Shown here: piece by piece, positions 1 to 9,282 of the stretch | How positions within the stretch are numbered: position 1 is the stretch's first letter | How the letters are laid out: each line of letters begins with the position of its first letter | Assembly: GCA_016207275.1 (NCBI GenBank) | Contig: JACQPY010000017.1 | Span: 66,479 to 111,169, forward strand | Direction of reading: 5' to 3' | From: Candidatus Kerfeldbacteria bacterium | GTDB taxonomy: Bacteria; Patescibacteriota; Patescibacteriia; SBBC01 | Length of the DNA stretch: 44,691 nt | The notes under the pieces: model-generated | Seen by the model: only the letters and a program-made list of their open reading frames with translations | Database searches by the model: none | Told to the model about the DNA's origin: nothing | Translations under genes and position numbers: made by a program

Positions 1-1
1 C

Positions 2-3000
2 CTGACCTTGGGCGAGGTCGGTGATAGCTTTGCCACCGGCCTTAACGCCGGCAACCGCAACTACAATTTAACTGGCGCCGGTTCGCCGTTTGTCACCAAT
101 GCCGGCGGCACGTTGTTCGGCCAAACCTCAACCTTCATTTACAGCGGCAGTCCGTCAAATGTGACTATCGGACCGGTTGCCTATAACAACCTGACGCTCG
201 GATTGAATGATGCCAACTCGGTCATCTACGTTAATTCTAGCTCCGTTAGCGCGACGGGAACTACCACGGTTTCCACCGGTGACACCTGGACTTGCAACGC
301 GGGGTGTTCGGTCGGTAATTCGAGCACCGGTGCCGGCACGTTGGTCATCGACGGCACGATCAACGGATCGAGCTTCTTGACTTATTACTCCAATACTGCC
401 TTTCCCACCGGCGGCACGATGAACTTGATCTTATGGATGCATGGCGCGGCTACCGGTTCGCAGACGCTCAGCGCCCGGACGTACGGCGCTAATGTCCAGT
501 TCCTCTGTACGTGCGCCGAGACGATTACGCTCGGGACCGGCGCCGGTCAAACATTTACGTTTAGCAATGGGTTGAACATTGCTGAAAATGGAAACGGCGT
601 CAACTACACGGTCGATGCCGCCACCTACGACCCGACGATGAACATTACGGGCGCCCTTGATTTCAACGGCAACAGCGGCACGACCGGCATCGAGATACTC
701 AATGCCGGGGCGGGCACCTGGACGGTCAGCACGAACGTAGATTTCAACGACGCCGGCGGCCAGGCTGGCCAGTATAACTACGAAACGAATAATCTCCTTA
801 AAATGACCGGTACGAACCGGACGATCAACACCGGCGGAAACGCGCTTAATGACTATGAGATTGCCAGCGGCGGATCGAATAACGTCACCATCAACGGCAA
901 TACGACGATCAACGGCAACGTCACCATTACCAGCGGTGCGTTGACCGCGCCGTCAAGCGGGACGTTAACGATTGGCGGAACGTTTACCAATAACAGCACC
1001 TTCACCCACAACAGCAGTACCGTGACCATGAACGGCACGTCGAAAAATATTGCCGGCAGTTCCAACACGACGTTCAACAGCCTGACCATTTCCGGGACGA
1101 TTACGCTGACCGCTTCCAATCCGACCGTCAATACGGTGCTCCAAGTTGACACCAGTACATCCCTGACCATCAACAGCGGGTTAACGGTGGCGCTGGCCCG
1201 GAACAATGCCAGTGATTCCCTGACGCTCAACGGCACGATTAACGGTCCCGGCCGTCTGACCTACCGGAACGCGACCGCCAACAGTTTCACCACGAGCGGG
1301 ACGTTGGCGGCATCTCTAATCGTTCGTTTTGACACGGTTAATGGCAATCTGACCATTCCGGCCCGAACTGACTACGGCGTGATTGAGGCCTACGGCGCCA
1401 GCGCCAACGCCCGAACCGTGACGCTCGGCACTGCCGCGTCGCAGACCATCACCACCAGCAGTCACTTCTACGTCATTGCCGATGCGGCTTCGCCGAATCA
1501 TGTGACCATTGCCGGCGGTACGAACAACCCGACCGTGAACATTGGCGGCGATCTGGACTACACCGGTACGGGCACGGCCAATGAAATCATCACCTCCGGC
1601 ACGGGCACCTGGACCGTCAGCGGCAACGTCGACTTTACCGCGGGGACGTACACCGCGACCAGCGGCACCACGCTGGTCATGAACGGCGCCTCGAAAACGC
1701 TGACCACCAACGCCAACGCCTTAGTCAACCTGACGTTCTCCGGCAGTGGAACCACCACTCTAGCCGACAGCGTTAGCGCCTCCGGTAACGTCACGCTCAA
1801 CAGCACGATCAGCGCCGGCACCACGACCTTTACCATGACCGGTACGTCGAACACCTTAACCGGCGGCAGCGCGACGATCTACAACTTGACCATCGACCCG
1901 TCCTCGGCCGGCACGATTACCCTACAAACATCTGACCTGACCGTGGCCAATACGCTGACCGTGGCGGCCAGCGACACGCTCTCGCTCAACGCCAGCCGGA
2001 CCCTGACCTTGACGGGAAACAGCGGAACGACGTTGACGATCAATGGTACCATCTCGGGTAGTGGCAAAGTCATCTACCAGAACTCGGTTACCACCCTGAC
2101 CACGGCCGGAACGCTGTCGTCGGCTTTTCGCTTTGATACGGTCAACGGCAGCATGAGCGCGCCGGCCCGAACTTACGGCGGGACAGTCGAAGCAGTCAAT
2201 GGCTCTGGCGCTACCCGGACTTTGACGCTTGGCACCGCTGTCTCGCAGACACTGACTTTCTCGTCAAACCTCGACCTGCAGAGCACCAGCGCGGGCAGCA
2301 CTCTGACGCTCGCTGGCGATACCAATAACCCGACCATCTCGCTGACCGGCAGCTTTACCAATTCCAATGCGACGGCGGCCACCACCGTCAGCATGGGTTC
2401 GGGCGCCTGGACTGTTTCCGGTAATTTTGATTTAACCAATGTCGGGACCTTCAACCACAACAGCGGAAAATTGGTGATGGCCGGGACTGGCACGCTGACC
2501 TCGAACGGCAAAACGCTCAACAACGTAGATATTAATTCCAGTGGCACAGTCACGCTGGCCGCCGCCAGTCACACCTTGGCCGGCAACCTCCTGCTCGCGG
2601 GGACTGGCACGCCGACGGTCACCGGTTCAACGGTCGTCATGACGGGAACAACGAAAACCATTGATGGCGGCGGTAAAACGCTTAGTAACCTAACGATTTC
2701 TGGGGACACCACGCTTCAGAATACTGACTTGACCGTTTCCGGCACGTTGCAAATTGACAGCCTCAAGACCCTAACGATCAATGCCTCGCGTCTGTTGACC
2801 CACTCGGGCGCGACCCTGACGCTCAATGGCACCATTGCCGGAGCGGGAACGTACGTCTACCAATCAGCGACCACGTTCCCGACGAGCGGCACGATTTCCT
2901 CGCGCCTGCGCATGGATGCCACGAACAATGCCCAGACAATGAGTGCTCGTACCTACGGCGGGCTGGTTGAAGTCTACAATAATAACAGCACGACGGACCG

Positions 3001-6000
3001 AACCGTGACCATCGGCACCGGCGCGTCGCAGACGTTGACGTTTTCCAACGCGCTCAACCCGCTGGCCGTCAACAACGGCGACATCACCCTCGACGGCGAC
3101 GCCAATGACCCGACCGTCAATATAACCGGCGACCTTGATTTTACCGGCAGCGGCAACGGCGTGGAAGTCATTGCCGCTGGAGAGGGCACCTGGACGGTCG
3201 GCGGCAACGTTGATTTCACCGGCGGCGTCTACGGCCCGTCGATTTTGGCGGCCACGCCTTCCTGGGACATTACGGCCTACCGTAACCAAGCGTATGATAT
3301 CGGCTGTTTCATCTCCACCAGCTACAATTGCGACGCGGCGGGAGCGACCTCGTTGGACGTCTATCAAACGGATACGTCAAGCACCTGCGATACAGAACCA
3401 GGCAACCTGATCAACTACCGAGCGGGGACGAAGTTTGATCCGAGTTCGATCAGCGATTCAGCCACGGTCATGCGGGTGCAGCTGTTTACCTACGTCGGAA
3501 CCGCGCTCGGCACCACGGCCAACCTCGCTCGATCGACGACGGATAACCTGGAGTCGGTCAGCTGTACGGCGTCAGGCACCAGCAACGTCTGGTCAAAGAT
3601 CGGCGGCTCGGACTACGGCACCGTCGACTGGACCTCGACCGGCCCTAAGCTGACCGACCTGGGAACATCCGGGGTCAGTGACGTTCAGTCCCGATTGACC
3701 GCTGGCAGCTTGCTCTCAGTCGGCGTGAACGTGGGCTCCACCGTGCCGATCGGCAGCTTCAATTCGGTCGATAACTCAACCAGTAAGCCGAAACTGTTCA
3801 TTGCCTACGCGACGGCGACGACGCATACCCTGCTGATGAATGGAACCTCAAAAACCCTGACCAGCGGTGCCAACACGCTCTATAACCTGACCCTGTCCGG
3901 CACGATTACCCTGGCTAATGCTACGCATACCGTCGTTGGCAACCTCGATATGACCAGCGGCACGATCACCCAAGGCACTTCGACCGTGGTCATGAGCGGC
4001 GGAGGAAAAACGCTGACCGGCGCTGGACAGACGTTGAACAACTTGACGATTGATCCGCCAACCGCCGGCACGATTACCCTGGCCGACAGCGGCGTGACCA
4101 ATGACCTGACCGTGGCCGGGACGGTCAATATTGCCAGCGGCGACACCCTGTCAATCGCCAGCAGCGCGCAGCTGCTCCACAGCGGTTCAACCCTGACGCT
4201 CAACGGCACGATTTCCGGTAGCGGCACATACGTCTACCAATCCAGTACGGCTTTTCCGACCGGCGGGACGATTTCTTCCGTCCTGCGCATGGATGCAACG
4301 AATAATGACCAAATACTTTCAGCCCGCACCTACGGCGGGGCCGTTGAGCTGTATAGCAATTCCTCGGCGGCGGCTCGAACCGTTACCGCTGGGACGGCCG
4401 GTTCGCAAACACTGACGTTTTCCAGCGACTTGACGCTCAATGCCGCCAACAGCCAAAACATCACCTTGCAGGGCGCCACCTGGGATCCGACGTTGAACAT
4501 CACCGGCATCTTCGACTTTACCGGCGGCGGTGGCGGTACTGAAGTGGTGACTGCGCCCGATGCGGCCGCGACCTGGACCGTGACTGGCAATGTCGACTTG
4601 GACGGCGGTACCTGGACGGCTGCTTCGGAAACGCTGAAGATGGACGGTACCGCCAACCTCGGCGGGGGCGGGAACACGGTCAAGAATGTAACCATTGATG
4701 GCAACGCCAAAATAGTGACCGTGACCGGAACTGATATCAGTGTTTCGGGACTGCTGACCTTGGGCGGTGCGGCCGACGGCAACAACGACACCCTAACGAT
4801 TGCCAGTGGTCGTCTCGTTACTTTGTCCGCCAACTCCGGAACGTCACTGACGGTTAATGCCAGCGGTACGGATACGATCAATGGTCCAGGAAGATTGACC
4901 TATCAAAATTCAGCCACGACGTTCCCCACCGCCGGCACACTAGCTTCGACTTTGATCACGCGTTTTGACACGGTCAACGGCAACATGACCATTCCGGCTC
5001 GCACGGATTACAGCGTGATCGAGGCCTACGGCAGTAGTGCCAATGCCCGGACTGTCGCCTTAGGAACTGCGGCGTCGCAAACCATCACTACCAGTAGCCA
5101 TTTCTACGTCGTCGCCGATGCCGCTTCGCCGAACGACGTGACTGTCAGCGCCACTACGAATAATCCGACGATCAACGTCGGCGGCGATCTCGATTTTACC
5201 GGCACCGGCACTGCCAGCGAAATCATCCAGTCCGGCACTGGTACCTGGACAGTCTCGGGCAATGTTGACTTTACGTCTGGAACATACACCGCCACCAGCG
5301 GCAATACCCTGGTTATGAATGGCACCACGAAGACCTTGACCAGCGCCGCGCAAACGCTGCAGAACGTCACGCTCTCGGGCACGATCACCCTGGCTAACGC
5401 CACGCACACCGTGGCCGGCAACCTCAGCCTAGCTGGCGGCACGATCACGGCTGGCACCTCAACCGTGACCTTGACCGGCACTGCCAATTCCCTGACCGGC
5501 GGCGGGAATACGTTGAATAATTTGACCATTGATCCATCGTCAGCCGGAACGATTACTTTGCAAACTTCGGACGTCACGGTGTCCGGCACCCTGACCGTGG
5601 AAACCGGCGACACGCTGAGTTTAAGTGCGGGACGTTTGCTAACCCACTCGGGCGCCACGCTGACGCTCAACGGCACGATTGCTGGATCGGGAACCTTGGT
5701 GATACCTGATACGTCTGGCGGACCGGGCACGACCGGAACGCTGAGTTCTGGCGTGCGGTTTGACGCGACGAATGCGAACATTGCGGCGACGACGCTAGAC
5801 GCGCGGACGTACGGCGGGGCAGTTGAATTGTACAGCAACGCGGCTGGCAGCCCGGCGCGAACGATTACCTTCCCGACCGGCACCTTTACCTTCTCGTCAA
5901 CCGTGACCACCAATCGGGCTAATACCGGCACCATCACCGTGGACGCCGACACCAACGACCCGGCCGTGACCGTTGCTGGTACGCTGACCATCGGGGCGAG

Positions 6001-7015
6001 CACGACGCTGTCAGCCTCTTCGGCCAGCGCCTTCAACGTCAACGGCAACTACACCAACAACGGCACGTTCACGGACAACCTCGGGACCGTCACGCTAGCA
6101 GGCTCGGCACAACAAACGTTGTCCGGCACAATGACCGGTTTGTCCGACTTCAATAACCTGACCCTAACGAACAATTCCGGCACTGATGCTGACAGTTCGC
6201 CGTCGGTGATTTTGGCCGCGGCCGCCGACGTCGCCGGCACGGCGACGATCGCCACGGCCAACGTCAAAGTTCGATTCAACGCCGGTTCGACCTACGCCTG
6301 GACCGCGATTAACCTTAATGGACAGGCGACCACGACGCGCGTCAAATTCCGGAGTTCAACCGGCGGCACGCAATTTAACTTTAACGCCGGCGCCGGCGCG
6401 CGCACGGTGTCAAACACCGAGGTCAAAGATTCGAACGCCTGCGGCTCGAGCGGCGGGTCAATCGACGCCAGTGACGGCACGAACTTCGATGCCGGCAACA
6501 CCTCGTGCTGGACGATTCATACCATTTCATTTTCCGTGTCGGATAATGCTGTCGGCTTTGGCAGCCTCTCGACCTCGACTGGACGATGGGCCACCGGCGA
6601 CGCCTTGGGGACCAATGCTTCAGCCGGCTCAACCCCGACGGCCGCCCATACCTTGAGTGTGGCGACCAGCGGCACCAGCGGCTACGCCGTGACTTACCTC
6701 GGGGCCTTGCTGTCGAGCGGCGCGAACACGATTAGCGCGGCGACGATCACGAGTGACAGCGATGGTGCTCCCGGCACCGAACAATTCGGCGTCTCGGCGA
6801 GCACTGATGGCAATGCGACAATTGCCAGTGGCTACGCCCGCGGAGCAAACTCGTCGTGGAACTTCGTGCCGGACGCCACCACGACGTTGGTTTCGGAGAG
6901 CGTGTCCACGACCACGGAAACTGTCAGTGTCAGTTACCTTGGTAACATCACCGGAACGACCGAGGCTGGTAGTTACTCGACCGTCATTACCTACATCATG
7001 ACGGCGACGTATTGA
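2..7015 (+). CDS. Giant repetitive secreted/surface protein (5' partial)
   Basis: The reading frame is open from the first bases of the window, so the N-terminus and any signal peptide lie upstream; about 2,337 residues are visible. The protein is Thr/Ser/Gly/Asn-rich and almost free of Lys, typical of a secreted beta-solenoid or beta-sandwich adhesin. A large repeat recurs about seven times; each copy has an LTLNGTI...YQ segment followed by an ARTYGG.VE segment and a GT..SQTLTF segment. Around residues 1083-1274 the repeats are interrupted by a different, cysteine-containing domain resembling a DNRLRE-type beta-sandwich. The last ~165 residues form a domain shared with the next gene. I infer a long cell-surface stalk or adhesin; substrate unknown. 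No trans-membrane anchor or sortase motif is seen at the C-terminus, so attachment may depend on the shared terminal domain. Confidence 0.85.
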   Translation: MTLGEVGDSFATGLNAGNRNYNLTGAGSPFVTNAGGTLFGQTSTFIYSGSPSNVTIGPVAYNNLTLGLNDANSVIYVNSSSVSATGTTTVSTGDTWTCNAGCSVGNSSTGAGTLVIDGTINGSSFLTYYSNTAFPTGGTMNLILWMHGAATGSQTLSARTYGANVQFLCTCAETITLGTGAGQTFTFSNGLNIAENGNGVNYTVDAATYDPTMNITGALDFNGNSGTTGIEILNAGAGTWTVSTNVDFNDAGGQAGQYNYETNNLLKMTGTNRTINTGGNALNDYEIASGGSNNVTINGNTTINGNVTITSGALTAPSSGTLTIGGTFTNNSTFTHNSSTVTMNGTSKNIAGSSNTTFNSLTISGTITLTASNPTVNTVLQVDTSTSLTINSGLTVALARNNASDSLTLNGTINGPGRLTYRNATANSFTTSGTLAASLIVRFDTVNGNLTIPARTDYGVIEAYGASANARTVTLGTAASQTITTSSHFYVIADAASPNHVTIAGGTNNPTVNIGGDLDYTGTGTANEIITSGTGTWTVSGNVDFTAGTYTATSGTTLVMNGASKTLTTNANALVNLTFSGSGTTTLADSVSASGNVTLNSTISAGTTTFTMTGTSNTLTGGSATIYNLTIDPSSAGTITLQTSDLTVANTLTVAASDTLSLNASRTLTLTGNSGTTLTINGTISGSGKVIYQNSVTTLTTAGTLSSAFRFDTVNGSMSAPARTYGGTVEAVNGSGATRTLTLGTAVSQTLTFSSNLDLQSTSAGSTLTLAGDTNNPTISLTGSFTNSNATAATTVSMGSGAWTVSGNFDLTNVGTFNHNSGKLVMAGTGTLTSNGKTLNNVDINSSGTVTLAAASHTLAGNLLLAGTGTPTVTGSTVVMTGTTKTIDGGGKTLSNLTISGDTTLQNTDLTVSGTLQIDSLKTLTINASRLLTHSGATLTLNGTIAGAGTYVYQSATTFPTSGTISSRLRMDATNNAQTMSARTYGGLVEVYNNNSTTDRTVTIGTGASQTLTFSNALNPLAVNNGDITLDGDANDPTVNITGDLDFTGSGNGVEVIAAGEGTWTVGGNVDFTGGVYGPSILAATPSWDITAYRNQAYDIGCFISTSYNCDAAGATSLDVYQTDTSSTCDTEPGNLINYRAGTKFDPSSISDSATVMRVQLFTYVGTALGTTANLARSTTDNLESVSCTASGTSNVWSKIGGSDYGTVDWTSTGPKLTDLGTSGVSDVQSRLTAGSLLSVGVNVGSTVPIGSFNSVDNSTSKPKLFIAYATATTHTLLMNGTSKTLTSGANTLYNLTLSGTITLANATHTVVGNLDMTSGTITQGTSTVVMSGGGKTLTGAGQTLNNLTIDPPTAGTITLADSGVTNDLTVAGTVNIASGDTLSIASSAQLLHSGSTLTLNGTISGSGTYVYQSSTAFPTGGTISSVLRMDATNNDQILSARTYGGAVELYSNSSAAARTVTAGTAGSQTLTFSSDLTLNAANSQNITLQGATWDPTLNITGIFDFTGGGGGTEVVTAPDAAATWTVTGNVDLDGGTWTAASETLKMDGTANLGGGGNTVKNVTIDGNAKIVTVTGTDISVSGLLTLGGAADGNNDTLTIASGRLVTLSANSGTSLTVNASGTDTINGPGRLTYQNSATTFPTAGTLASTLITRFDTVNGNMTIPARTDYSVIEAYGSSANARTVALGTAASQTITTSSHFYVVADAASPNDVTVSATTNNPTINVGGDLDFTGTGTASEIIQSGTGTWTVSGNVDFTSGTYTATSGNTLVMNGTTKTLTSAAQTLQNVTLSGTITLANATHTVAGNLSLAGGTITAGTSTVTLTGTANSLTGGGNTLNNLTIDPSSAGTITLQTSDVTVSGTLTVETGDTLSLSAGRLLTHSGATLTLNGTIAGSGTLVIPDTSGGPGTTGTLSSGVRFDATNANIAATTLDARTYGGAVELYSNAAGSPARTITFPTGTFTFSSTVTTNRANTGTITVDADTNDPAVTVAGTLTIGASTTLSASSASAFNVNGNYTNNGTFTDNLGTVTLAGSAQQTLSGTMTGLSDFNNLTLTNNSGTDADSSPSVILAAAADVAGTATIATANVKVRFNAGSTYAWTAINLNGQATTTRVKFRSSTGGTQFNFNAGAGARTVSNTEVKDSNACGSSGGSIDASDGTNFDAGNTSCWTIHTISFSVSDNAVGFGSLSTSTGRWATGDALGTNASAGSTPTAAHTLSVATSGTSGYAVTYLGALLSSGANTISAATITSDSDGAPGTEQFGVSASTDGNATIASGYARGANSSWNFVPDATTTLVSESVSTTTETVSVSYLGNITGTTEAGSYSTVITYIMTATY
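1309..1720 (+). repeat. Internal repeat segment, copy A (partner at 4949-5340)
   Basis: The protein segment starting RFDTVNGNLTIPARTDYG and running ~135 residues is nearly identical to a segment starting RFDTVNGNMTIPARTDYS about 3.6 kb downstream in the same gene. The other repeats are far more diverged, so this pair reflects a recent internal duplication or gene conversion. Confidence 0.75.
4949..5340 (+). repeat. Internal repeat segment, copy B (partner at 1309-1720)
   Basis: Second member of the near-identical pair inside the giant surface-protein gene. Shared runs include AYG.SANARTV, LGTAASQTITTSSHFYV and ADAASPN. DNA identity is lower than protein identity, with many third-position changes, so the copies are not brand new. 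Confidence 0.7.
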
Positions 7016-7022
7016 CGAACCT

Positions 7023-7051
7023 TTGACGAGAAAGCAAACTTGTGGTATATT
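7023..7051 (+). promoter_or_regulatory. Sigma70-type promoter for the 7096 surface-protein operon
   Basis: TTGACG (7023-7028), a 17-base spacer and TATATT (7046-7051). It lies directly after the stop of the giant gene, so the following secreted-protein operon can be transcribed independently. The transcript would start near 7058, giving a leader of about 38 bases to the GTG at 7096. Confidence 0.65.
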
Positions 7052-7095
7052 TAATGATGCGAACAAAAATAAAGATACGTAAAAACCAATAAAGC

Positions 7096-8241
7096 GTGAC
7101 TTTTCCTAAAAAATTGGCGCCTTTCTCCATCAATCGACGAAGGATGAGGATTATCCACAGGGGCCTGGCCGTGTTGGTGGTTATGGCCGTGTTGGTGTTC
7201 ATGAATGCTCCGGTGCCGACTGCTCAAGCCGCCGCGGTCACCAGCCTGCGAGATACACTTTCGCGTTTAAAGGCCAGTACAGCCGCGAACCACACGATTG
7301 AGTTGGTGACGCCGACCGGCGTTGAGGCTTCGACCGATACGATCACCTTGACCTTCGCCTCGGGCTGGACGCTGGCTGCTGAAGCAGCCGTCAACTTTGA
7401 CTTGGCGGTGGGGGACAGCGGTACCTGTTCGACGGCGACCTTTACTGACAAGACGTTGGCCTTGACCGCGGCGGCTGCAACCTGGGGTGTCGATGTGACC
7501 GGCCAGGTCATCACCTTTACCGCTCCGACCGATGCCGCCTCGGGCGAAATTACCGCCGGCCGATGCGTCCAAATCCAAGCCGGTTCAAACGCGACTACCG
7601 GCGGAACGGGATCAGCCTCAACCATCACGAACCCCACCGCCGGGCAGACGACGATGACCATCGGCGGCACCTTCGGCGATTCGGGCACCCTGGCCGTTCG
7701 AATTATTGCCGATGAACAAGTCAGCGTGACCGCGACCGTTGATCCGACACTGACCTTCACGGTTGACGACAACGCCATCGGCTTTGGTTCACTTTCAGCT
7801 TCAACCGGACGTTGGGCGACGGGCGATACAACTGGTGGCAATGCTTCGGCCGGCTCGACGCCGACCGCGGCCCACACCATGACCGTGGCCACCAACGCCC
7901 AGAGCGGTTACGCCATCACCTATAACGGCGCCACCCTGACCAGCGGGGCGAATACCGTGACCGTCGCCACGATTTCCAGCGACAGCGACGGCACGCCCGG
8001 CGGCGAACAGTTTGCCCTTTCCGCCAGTACGAGTGGTGACGCGACGATTGCTTCGGGCTATGCCCGCGGCGCCAATAGCTCCTGGAACTTCGTGGCTAGC
8101 ACGACCACCACCCTGGTCTCAGAAACGGGCGAGACTGATACCGAGACGATCAGCGTTAGCTACCTCGGCAACATCAGCACTATCACCGAGGCGGGCAGCT
8201 ACACAACGACGATTACCTACATCGCGACGGCGGTCTTTTAA
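7096..8241 (+). CDS. Secreted protein with the same C-terminal domain as the giant adhesin
   Basis: 381 residues from GTG 7096; an internal ATG at 7144 is the alternative start and gives a cleaner signal peptide (MRIIHRG, then a hydrophobic core ending TAQA). Residues ~47-215 are a Thr/Ala-rich beta domain of a kind common in CPR secreted proteins. Residues ~217-381 match the last ~165 residues of the upstream giant protein almost motif for motif: IGFGSLS.STGRWATGD, a SGYA.T segment, SGYARGANSSWNF and a final ITYI.TA. That layout (an early FG motif, a GY/GW motif, a closing beta strand) resembles the cell-wall-binding WxL domain of Gram-positives, but the WxL tryptophan pair is not clear. I infer a non-covalently wall-attached surface protein. 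Confidence 0.8.
   Translation: MTFPKKLAPFSINRRRMRIIHRGLAVLVVMAVLVFMNAPVPTAQAAAVTSLRDTLSRLKASTAANHTIELVTPTGVEASTDTITLTFASGWTLAAEAAVNFDLAVGDSGTCSTATFTDKTLALTAAAATWGVDVTGQVITFTAPTDAASGEITAGRCVQIQAGSNATTGGTGSASTITNPTAGQTTMTIGGTFGDSGTLAVRIIADEQVSVTATVDPTLTFTVDDNAIGFGSLSASTGRWATGDTTGGNASAGSTPTAAHTMTVATNAQSGYAITYNGATLTSGANTVTVATISSDSDGTPGGEQFALSASTSGDATIASGYARGANSSWNFVASTTTTLVSETGETDTETISVSYLGNISTITEAGSYTTTITYIATAVF
7151..7159 (+). other. Perfect DnaA-box sequence inside a coding region
   Basis: TTATCCACA occurs within the signal-peptide coding part of the 7096 gene. Single boxes inside genes occur by chance; it is listed because the same 9-mer appears in the AT-rich region near 43370. Confidence 0.3.
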
Positions 8242-8268
8242 TCGGTTTGAACCGGAGAGGGGTTGTTC

Positions 8269-9279
8269 ATGAACCGCGGACGAATACTGACACTGGCACT
8301 GAGCCTGTCGTTGGTGGCGCTACTGGCGGCCCAGCGGAGTGAGGCTTTAACCATCTCACCGCCGACCTTTGAAGTTATGGCTAAGCCGGGCGAGTCAAAA
8401 TCACTCAGCATCCGAGTGATTAACGATCAATCGACGCTCGTCACCCTTTTTACGTCGACGGCAAACTTCAAGGCCCAGGGTGAAACCGGGCAGCCGGATT
8501 TTTTGTTTGACGTCGAAACCATTGACCTGGCCTCGTGGATTAAGCCGGGAAAAACTTCCTTCACCCTCGAGCCGGGAGATTCAACGTTCGTGCCGTTCAC
8601 CATTGACGTTCCGGCTCAGGCTGAACCGGGTGGCCACTACGCCGGCTTATTTTTTGGCACCGGCGCGCCGGCGGCCGACGGCGGCCAGGTGGGAATTGAA
8701 TCGAAGCTCGGGGCGCTGATCATTCTCAGCGTTGAGGGCAACATTCGCGAGTCGGCGGCCGTCAAAGAGTTCGACACCAGCCCGGATAGGCGCAACCACC
8801 TGCCGGTTCCTTTCGTCCTGCGGATCGAGAACATTGGGAACGTCCACTTCCGTCCGGCCGGATTCGTGACGATCCGAAACATGTTTGGCGGCGTGTCGAC
8901 CACCATCCCCGTTAATCCAAAAGAAGGCGCTGTTTTACCAGCCAGCATCCGTCGGTTCGACCTGCTGTGGCAGCGGCTTGATAGCCAGGACAATGGCGGC
9001 AGCTTCTTTCGAGAGCTTGCCGATGAATGGAAAAATTTTGGTCTCGGCTCGTATACTGCCGAGGCGGTCGTTACGTACGGCCAGAATGATCGAGTCATCA
9101 CCGCCACCACAAAGTTCACCGTCTTTCCCTGGCGCCTCTTCTTGCTGATCGCCGTCATCGTGGTCGTCCTCATATGGCTGCTGGTCAAAGGAATCAAGAG
9201 CTACAACGCCATGATCGTTCGTCGGGCTGAAGCAGGTGGCCCCCGTCCGCCCGGCCGCGGTGCTAAACCGACGGCCTAG
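8269..9279 (+). CDS. DUF916/WxL-interacting-like membrane protein
   Basis: 336 residues from ATG 8269, chosen over TTG 8263 because GGAGAGG (8254-8260) sits at normal Shine-Dalgarno distance. It has a signal peptide (cleavage near residue 27), then TISPPTFEVMAKPGES, the typical opening of a DUF916 domain (~25-145) with the PGGHYAGLFFGT signature. A second beta-sandwich (~150-275) contains ENIGNVHFRPAG. A single trans-membrane helix lies near residues 288-306, followed by a basic cytoplasmic tail. In Firmicutes, DUF916 proteins (WIPs) are encoded next to WxL surface proteins and help present them. The two upstream genes share a WxL-like C-terminal domain, which fits that pairing. Function in this organism is inferred. 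Confidence 0.75.
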   Translation: MNRGRILTLALSLSLVALLAAQRSEALTISPPTFEVMAKPGESKSLSIRVINDQSTLVTLFTSTANFKAQGETGQPDFLFDVETIDLASWIKPGKTSFTLEPGDSTFVPFTIDVPAQAEPGGHYAGLFFGTGAPAADGGQVGIESKLGALIILSVEGNIRESAAVKEFDTSPDRRNHLPVPFVLRIENIGNVHFRPAGFVTIRNMFGGVSTTIPVNPKEGAVLPASIRRFDLLWQRLDSQDNGGSFFRELADEWKNFGLGSYTAEAVVTYGQNDRVITATTKFTVFPWRLFLLIAVIVVVLIWLLVKGIKSYNAMIVRRAEAGGPRPPGRGAKPTA

Positions 9280-9282
9280 TCG

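Noticed and set aside
853-6632. Many long minus-strand ORFs opposite the giant surface-protein gene
   Set aside because: They arise from the biased Thr/Gly/Asn codons of the plus strand, have no ribosome binding sites, and their Val/Pro-rich products mirror the sense repeats.
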